Positions 57,701-64,000 of a stretch of 64,000 nucleotides of DNA are shown here, in pieces. The notes under the pieces are model-generated. The model was not told where the DNA came from and did not search any database. It saw nothing but the letters and a program-made list of their open reading frames with translations. The stretch comes from Narthecium ossifragum (Eukaryota > Streptophyta > Magnoliopsida > Dioscoreales > Nartheciaceae): assembly GCA_963920575.1 (NCBI GenBank), contig OY986968.1, positions 9,293,485-9,357,484 of the forward strand. Reading direction: 5' to 3'. Each line of letters opens with the position of its first letter. Positions within the stretch are counted from its first letter, which is position 1. Both the position numbers and the translations under genes were made by a program.

Positions 57701-59526
57701 ACTTTCATTGCTGTTTACTTTGATGAACTATTAATTCGTGGTCAAATTAGAGAAAAACATTTAGAACACTTGCGAAAAGTCGGATCTTCATGACTGTGCC
57801 AATTTTAACACTACTTGACTCTGTATATACATAACTACTTAAATTCATCCAATTTAATACATCTGAGAGACTTCTTCAGATAAGCCTAGTTAGCATTCGG
57901 TGCCCAACATCATGGCAGAACTTCTTGATTACTACTTCCATTGCAAAATAATTTTCCCATGTCCACAAATTTGCAAGTCTATTATTACAAGATGCCATAA
58001 ACTATGCCCATAGATATACATCTGCAACAGCTCGTTCAATAGATTTCTCATTGAAGCATTGGCTTCTCAAAACCAAATATCTCGTAAGTGCACTAATACC
58101 TAGTGAGAACCACTAGATATTATTCACCTAAATAAGACATGTACCTAGCAAAAAAATCGTGGGCGGTATTCATGACAAATGTACTAACCTCAACTGTCTA
58201 AAAGTTACCTCCAGACAGAAACTTCATTGCTTGGCAAAATGCATCACAGAACAAATGAAACTAGCCTTCTGCATTAAAGAATTGACATCAACCTTCAAGT
58301 CACCTCAAGTGCATAAAAGAGAGAATATCATTCACTTCGGAAAACCAACTAGATCAATCCTCTCACTTTTCTCTCTCTTTCGTAAAAGTCAATTACCATG
58401 AAGCAAGACAATTAGGATTTCATTTTGCACGTCACTTGGTATCATGGTTTTCGTTCAACTAACTATCGCTGTCTTCGGTTTAACTGTCCTATTGATTTTT
58501 TATCCTTTAACAGGTCAGGCTGGTATCTGGCTAAATCCTAAAAGATCATGCTCAATTTCGCAGACTAGTTAGGTATTCCAATGTCAAGACACTATGGCTG
58601 TGATAGTAGAAGCTCATCTTCCTAGAACTAGGACCTCAACAGCCAAATTTTACTAGATGTTGGCTGGATTGTGATATTAAGCAGTCATTACTTTTCAGGC
58701 ATTGAAAGGGATCACCAAAATCTATGCTTTAAAATCTAATATCAAGTGGGAGACATACAAAGCATGGAATGGGAATGGAGCAACAATGATTGCCTCCAAA
58801 GAAGATTTTTCTCCAAAGGGGAATTCAGCATTCACATCGATTCATGGATAACTCAATGCAATTCTTGCCCCCAAGGAAGCTAGTATAAGGAAGAGAAGAA
58901 ATTGTTCAACCTTAAACGCCCCAGTTAGTTCTCCAGCGTTTATATGCGAACAATTCCCAACTTGGGATAACATATGAGATTCTCCGAGCATTAAACTTTC
59001 TTCTCATCCAAATTGTTTGTTCCAGTACTTAATCACCAAAAATAACGACTTTTCCCGACCAAGAAAGCGAAGATCAACAAACATGTTCGCAAACAAATCA
59101 AATAATGAGAGAAATCAATCAGAACAAAACAAGAGGTGCTGTATTCCTGCTAAGTGGGTCAGGTGCAAGACTCACATCATCCCAGACGGAGACGAGCTCG
59201 TCGTGGTCGCAAGACCTGGCTCTGTCGAGGTCGATGATGGATCCCAGGGGCTTGAGCTGCAACGGGGAAAACCCGGTGGCGAAACTCAACCATCTTCGGA
59301 GCCCCAGAGATAAGCATCTCGAGAAGTCGCATGGCGCTGGTGCTGAGCCAGGATGGCGAGTCTCCAGGCTTCCGGCGAAGCCGGGTAGCTTATGCTTAGA
59401 GCAAGGCGACCATGATGGAGAAGAGGAGGCTCCAGGAGGAGGAGGAGGACGCCAGATAGGAGGCGCGTGGTGGGAGCTGGAAGAAGACCTTACGAGCCGC
59501 CGTATTCCGGTGAGGAGAGCTCGCAT
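54790..59526 (-). CDS. ATPAF1: Mitochondrial ATP synthase F1 assembly factor 1
   Basis: Homolog of yeast Atp11/human ATPAF1, a matrix chaperone that binds free F1 beta subunits so that alpha subunits can assemble. Four exons join in phase: 59526-59176, 56538-56459, 56360-56302, 55094-54790, giving 264 codons. Exon 1 supplies an Arg/Ser-rich, acid-poor N-terminus (MRALLTGIRRLVRSSSSS) typical of a mitochondrial presequence and ends …DHDELVSVWDD. Exon 2 gives YHLGRGHIGASMKAKLFHLL, exon 3 HFVLPLWKGSGYTNMFVQ, and exon 4 QMPRMLFTGLEDYKARG, then KDVVLIRGDVVFTSKLTDSE and ALEMPVL before the stop. Every junction has GT-AG and keeps frame. It seems intact. The 2.6-kb first intron is AT-rich without recognised content. 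Confidence 0.93.
55647..55682. other. Perfect 15-bp hairpin in an ATPAF1 intron
   Basis: GATTCCCAAGACAAA and TTTGTCTTGGGAATC are exact complements around the loop GCCCTT. It could be a remnant of a foldback element or a structured intronic segment; too short for a typical plant miRNA precursor. Confidence 0.7.
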
Positions 59527-60190
59527 CGTAGCCGAGATGAGACTGGTGTTTTTATAGAAGCCAAGCGAGACATTGGTATATACTATATAGTCTCCACTGT
59601 GGGCAGTGGCGGGCCTGGGCCCAAGTATTGGCCAGCCAGCAAACGAAGCATACTTATTAAACTTATTTACAAATATATCTTATCCCTAAATTCCGATCTC
59701 TAGGGCCGTTTGGAATGTGCATAAGGGGACTTATGCATGTATAAATCATGCTTATCAATCCAAACACCATTTTATCATTTTTACATAACTACCTTGTATA
59801 ACTTGGTCAAACCTTGCATAACTGATACTTATATGATGTTTTTTATCACAGCTTATAGACAGGATAGTGGATAAATAGTTTGCATAAATATGATCATTTG
59901 ACCATTTTACCCCTGTATTTGGCCATATTTACCAACCCCTACCTACTAGACGCCCGATACCAACCCCGATCTCTCTATCTCCCCCCATCTATAACCTAGC
60001 CGCCGCCAGGTCCATCGCAGCCATCGGCTGCTTTCACGGCCCCTCCGGCGGTGCTCCGTCCGGCGACGGATGGTTCCTCATCTAGGGTTCCTCTCCACCG
60101 ACCCTTGCCTCCCCTCCATTCTCGCGTGAGGGTTCGTCCTCCTCCTCATCTCGTTGGCACCCGATCTTTGGGTTTCTCTCCGCCGATCCG
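59527..60190. other. ATPAF1 upstream region and possible transposon end
   Basis: Bases 59527-59640 should hold the ATPAF1 leader and promoter. At 59702 the sequence AGGGCCGTTTGGAATGTGC resembles the terminus of a hAT- or PIF-type element, but I could not find its partner. From about 59990 to 60190 GC-rich leader-like sequence continues after the LTR at 61972-62170; it has no recognised coding content. Confidence 0.4.
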
Positions 60191-61966
60191 TGTTAGCGTA
60201 TACACAGGAGAATAGAGCAGCGGAAGATTTCAAAAAATTTATTTTTCTGATATAGAAAAATAATAGAAAAATATTCTCCAGTGTCATACACGGTGGATCG
60301 GTACGCATGCATATAACATATATGATTTAATAATCAATAGGATGAAATTTTAATACAAAGACTCACCTCAAGAGTCCGCTGTCGTAATCCGTCGCAAGCA
60401 ATCCGCACAACCCGATCTGATCGAGGCACGGTCTCCAACTCGCACTACGTCGGCAGGAATCGTCGGACGAGCACAATCTACGTACTAATAACTTTGCAGG
60501 CTAAAATCAGTGGGGTTGGATCTTGGAGAGTATATGAAAAAAAAACTCATATTTTCATATATTAGATGCTTATCTTTTGGCTCAAAAAACCGTACCACTC
60601 TCTAACCCTCTTTCTATATATATATCCATCTAATGGATAAATATGAAAGTGGTTTTGATCATCCCCAAAAGAGATCTTGGTTGGATATCAAAGATTCGTC
60701 CACCTCTAACCCTCTATCTCTACATATATATCCATCTAATGGATATACATTCAAGAGGTTTTAGAGAGCAGCCAAATCTAATATTTAGCTGGATATCTCA
60801 ACCGAATCAATTAGAGATGGTTTAAAAAATCATATCCCAACAAATCCCTTTTCAAAATATCAAGCAAATCAAATCTCTCCTCAAAATCATGGTAAAGATT
60901 AACCCCACTAATATTACGTAGATCCAATCTTAGGTATATGATTGTCCCATCCAATCATGTCCCTACAAATAGTGCTCTCTTGATCCGACGGTTCACAATG
61001 CCTCAGTAGGTTGATATTGGGATTCTTGATCCTTATTAAATTAATCACTATTAAAATAATAGGAGGAACAAAATTTCAAATTAAATAATTATGGGAAATT
61101 ATTTAATAAATTAAGTTCCTAATCAAGATATAATAAAGTTCCCAATGCACGAAATAAAAGACATGAATTTATCCCCCACTTGATCATCGGATTCCGACTT
61201 AATCGGGATGCAATAAATCAGCACCGCTCAACCCATTGTCGAAATTACTCCTTGAGTGTTGAATCAAATCAAACCATGGGAAACATTTTCCTTGAAAATA
61301 TTTTTGATCAAATCAAAAACATTTACTAAAATTGCCGGGCCCGGGCTAAATTCAATTGGCTTGATCAATTATTCTACTCAGCAAGATGTTAACCCAAAAG
61401 TGTAGTGGATTCCAGTATTGAGCATCTGACTTATTCTCAGAAGTAATCACGACCATCCAATAAACCTCCTTTGAAGATCCTAAGATCAGGCAGGTCATCA
61501 AAATGATCGATCCTCCAACTAGAGCAAACAGATCTCTCAGGTCAAGGGACTAATTCGGTTACGTGCAAGAGAACCAGATCTTAATAGCGGCGAATGTTTC
61601 TAAGTCTGGGTTCTCAATTCAACTTTCAATGTGCTAACATGCACACCCACTTGCTAGTGTAGAGTCTCTACTCCAATGGTTGAGAACAACCATTACTATA
61701 TTATAGTCACTACTCAAAGTGGCAACCTTCTAAGTGAAATGTCCAGTTTCACCCATAGTTGTGAAATTACAGGAACAACAACTTGATAAGCCAGTTCTCC
61801 TCGTGATAGCTGAAGCTCATCACCTGACTATCCTTTAATGGTCCTGTGGACTAAACTTAGTATCATATACCTTCTAACATCACATGTAGAAATAGAAGCC
61901 ATAATAAATGCAATAATTATTCAATTAATGTCTGAAAATAGACTTTTAAGGGCACCAACACTAACA
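60191..61966 (-). mobile_element. Solo LTR (1776 bp), probably copia, TSD ATCCG
   Basis: It starts TGTTAGCGTATACACAGG and ends GGCACCAACACTAACA, with inverted tips TGTTAG/CTAACA. ATCCG is duplicated at 60186-60190 and 61967-61971, and the flanking GC-rich sequence continues. AT-rich with no coding capacity. The ends resemble Ty1/copia LTRs, minus orientation by end similarity; the family is not certain. Confidence 0.88.
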
Positions 61967-61971
61967 ATCCG

Positions 61972-62301
61972 ATCTAGGTTTCCTCCCCTCTTTTCTCCCG
62001 TGAGTAGAAGCCGATATCTACTACGAAGGGACATACCTGGATCGTCGTTTGTTCCTCTCTGCCTTTCTTCTTCACCAGCGCCGGCGCTCCAGGAGTGGTG
62101 GGCCTACTTTCTGCTGATTCCAACAAGAAGGAAGATCCGACGAACTCACCCAGCTAAGGTTTTCTTACTACCTAATCCCCAACTATTGATATTTTTTCAC
62201 TCCCCATGTAACGAGATCTTGATTGGTGTGTTGATTTTTGTCACTGATGCATGATCCACTCTTATTGATCTATCTCCATGTAACGAGAGCTCTTGGGGGT
62301 T
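61972..62301. other. Unassigned sequence between solo LTR and OFP remnant
   Basis: Leader-like GC-rich sequence to about 62160, then AT-rich with CCATGTAACGAGA repeated at about 62204-62216 and 62276-62288. The OVATE domain expected downstream of the OFP start (minus strand) is not found here. Confidence 0.4.
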
Positions 62302-62693
62302 TTAGTGGGTATTATCTATTATAGTTGCTAATATTGTGAATATTGGATGTTTATGTAATGGGTCTTGATTTGTGTCTTGACTCTTGAGTGAATGTGTTTG
62401 CTGTGGATGTTGATTTGTGTCTGAGGCTTTAGGATGGACAGGGGAGTGGGAGAGCTTATGCTTCTTCTCTTCTCTGCTCGGGAAGTAGTAGGAGGGTCTG
62501 TTTGGGAGCAGGGCTTGTCTTGGTGGTGATGGGAGTGGAGTTGCCATAGTTGAGCTTTTGTTTTTGAAGGGTTGAGGCTTCTCTTAGTGGAGGTTGAGGT
62601 GTTTGGGTCTCTGCTGGGCATGTTCATCTCTTTGAGCTTGTAGAACCAGGCATTTGGGATCATGTCTGATAGCTTGAACCTATAGTTGCCCAT
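62302..62693 (-). pseudogene. OFP: OVATE family protein, N-terminal remnant with frameshift
   Basis: From the start codon at 62693 the frame reads MGNYRFKLSDMIPNAWFYKL, the signature N-terminus of plant OVATE family repressors, followed by a Ser/Thr-rich linker. The next conserved element, ALLPNRPSYYFPSREEKK, lies in a different frame (62302-62547), so a frameshift occurs at about 62550. The C-terminal OVATE domain, which mediates interaction with KNOX/BELL homeodomain proteins, is missing before or after the LTR at 60191-61966. It is most likely a truncated pseudogene. Confidence 0.75.
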
Positions 62694-62960
62694 CTAGAAG
62701 AAACACACGCACATGTGTGTGTGTGTGTGAGAGAGAGAGAGTGAGAGAGAGAGTTGCATTAGTATAGAGGAAGATTGGAGATAAATAGAGAGGAAGGTAG
62801 GTTTAGGAAGAGGTAAAAGGCTTGAAGTGGCTTTGAGCTGATGGTTGGGAAAAGCAAAAATATAGGGCATCATGTGGAGAAGGAGGAGAAAAGAGTAGGG
62901 TTGAAAGAAAGGAGAATGGAGTTGTTTGAGATTTTCTAACAGAATTATTAGCCCCACTTT
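62694..62960 (-). promoter_or_regulatory. Leader/promoter remnant of the OFP gene with microsatellites
   Basis: Directly upstream of the OFP start is (GT)n then (GA)n on the plus strand (about 62716-62755), that is TC/CA-rich on the OFP strand, followed by AT-rich sequence. Pyrimidine-rich leaders are common before plant start codons. No TATA box could be fixed. Confidence 0.4.
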
Positions 62961-64000
62961 GTAATCATTAAATGTTGTTGATGTGCCTTTATTAGGCTAG
63001 ATCATTAGGTACAAGGGTTATCCCAAACAAAAACCAAGAGGACAATCATTCCTTGCTTCTAAATTAATAGAGAATTTTATCTCGTAGAAAAAGACCCAGT
63101 CATGGATTTAATTTTCTTGTTCTTTCTAGAATATGACTTGCTTAATTAAAATTTTATGTATCCGTTATCAGCTACTTATATTGGATTTCACCAGTTTCAC
63201 AGGTAACAAACACCCTCTTCATCTTGTCTTAATAATTTCTCACTACTTGGTGTTATTTGGTATTTTAGCAGTGGCCCAATTGATGATCCGTTAGTCTGAT
63301 AGATTATCTGAGTGGAGAATTGGATGCCTTGTGTTTGTGGTTCTTGAGATGAAGGTATACCTCTTTCATAGGATACTAGTCTGAGTCCAAGCAAAGATCC
63401 AATTTTGCTTAATTTGTACAGAAATTGAGGGTTTGAACGGTTTGGGGGTACCTATCCATTTGGGACATTACTGGAGTGTTTCTGCAACAGGGTTTACTTT
63501 GCCTCTTTTTTACTTGTTCATGTGAGTTCATAGAGGATTGGCATCTAGTTGTGTTTATGCCCCTGAGGAAAATATAAGGAAGGAATCAACTTTCCTTCCT
63601 TATAGCAGACTAAGATATGATATTTTGTTTAAAATGTTTCTTCTGTAGTTATATATAACCACTTGTCATGGTGTTACTATTCTTGTGACTAAGATATGAC
63701 CTCTTTCATCTCAAATTCTCTGTTTCTTTTTCTCAGGAAGAAGAGGTCAAGCTGAAGCCTGTTATCTCGTTTGATTTTGGTAAGGACTTCCATCTGTTTA
63801 TACTCTCATAGTATGGTCAAATATGTGTACTTTTATGCTAAATATGTAGGTTAAACTTTTTAGTTTCTGAAGCAATCTTTCTTTTTCAAGGGTAATCTAG
63901 AACATCTTTATCATGCCCTGCTGTTTCATGGTGAAACCCATTATAGCAGATGCCAACTAAACAAATAGAGATTGTAGCTTGCTTAAAAAGTTGTGTCCTT
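62961..64000 (+). other. Noncoding, with one candidate internal exon
   Basis: Mostly AT-rich intron-like sequence. At 63737-63779 a 43-base segment lies between TTTTTCTCAG and GTAAGG and encodes EEEVKLKPVISFDFG. It could be an internal exon of a plus-strand gene that continues beyond the window. I do not recognise it and saw no second exon. Confidence 0.25.

Noticed and set aside
59105..59557. Plus-strand open frame of 150 codons
   Set aside because: Antisense shadow of ATPAF1 exon 1, which has clear family similarity on the minus strand.

Overview
The window is nuclear DNA of a flowering plant. Its genes have GT-AG introns and include plant-type homogentisate dioxygenase and ATP-synthase assembly-factor genes, pieces of auxin, cytokinin and OVATE-family genes, and a very heavy load of plant retrotransposons. 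Nothing here fixes the family of plant; a magnoliid or a monocot would both fit. One 200-bp assembly gap (N) is present at 20453-20652.

Only two genes look intact, both on the minus strand. Homogentisate 1,2-dioxygenase lies at 24468-31460 with 9 exons and 473 codons. The mitochondrial F1-ATPase assembly factor ATPAF1/ATP11 lies at 54790-59526 with 4 exons and 264 codons. Both could be rebuilt exon by exon with consistent splice sites and phases. Nothing links the two genes functionally. At 62.3-62.7 kb there is a broken N-terminus of an OVATE family protein.

The rest is mobile DNA. Region 1-6.3 kb is an old Ty3/gypsy element whose gag-protease region was split by an insertion that itself holds two further solo LTRs. 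Region 6.3-11.6 kb is an Athila-like gypsy remnant. Region 11.6-15.0 kb is one long LTR nested in another. Region 15.0-16.9 kb is a decayed plant-mobile-domain gene. Region 17.5-23.8 kb holds a gene-fragment collage (HPt, receptor kinase, ARF, LAX) with Helitron-like ends, lying between two inverted repeat arms. Region 32.5-49 kb is a Russian-doll nest of long GC-rich LTRs. Region 49-54 kb is a decayed chromovirus whose LTR was hit by a 1-kb DNA transposon. A further solo LTR sits at 60.2-62.0 kb.

The main structural result is the number of solo LTRs: eight carry perfect 5-bp target-site duplications that I could read directly, and no full-length LTR element is left. Two other insertions have perfect 5-bp duplications but LTR sequence in opposite orientations at their two ends. 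Many of the long LTRs carry dense arrays of short palindromes built on GATCGATC or GGTCGATCGACC.
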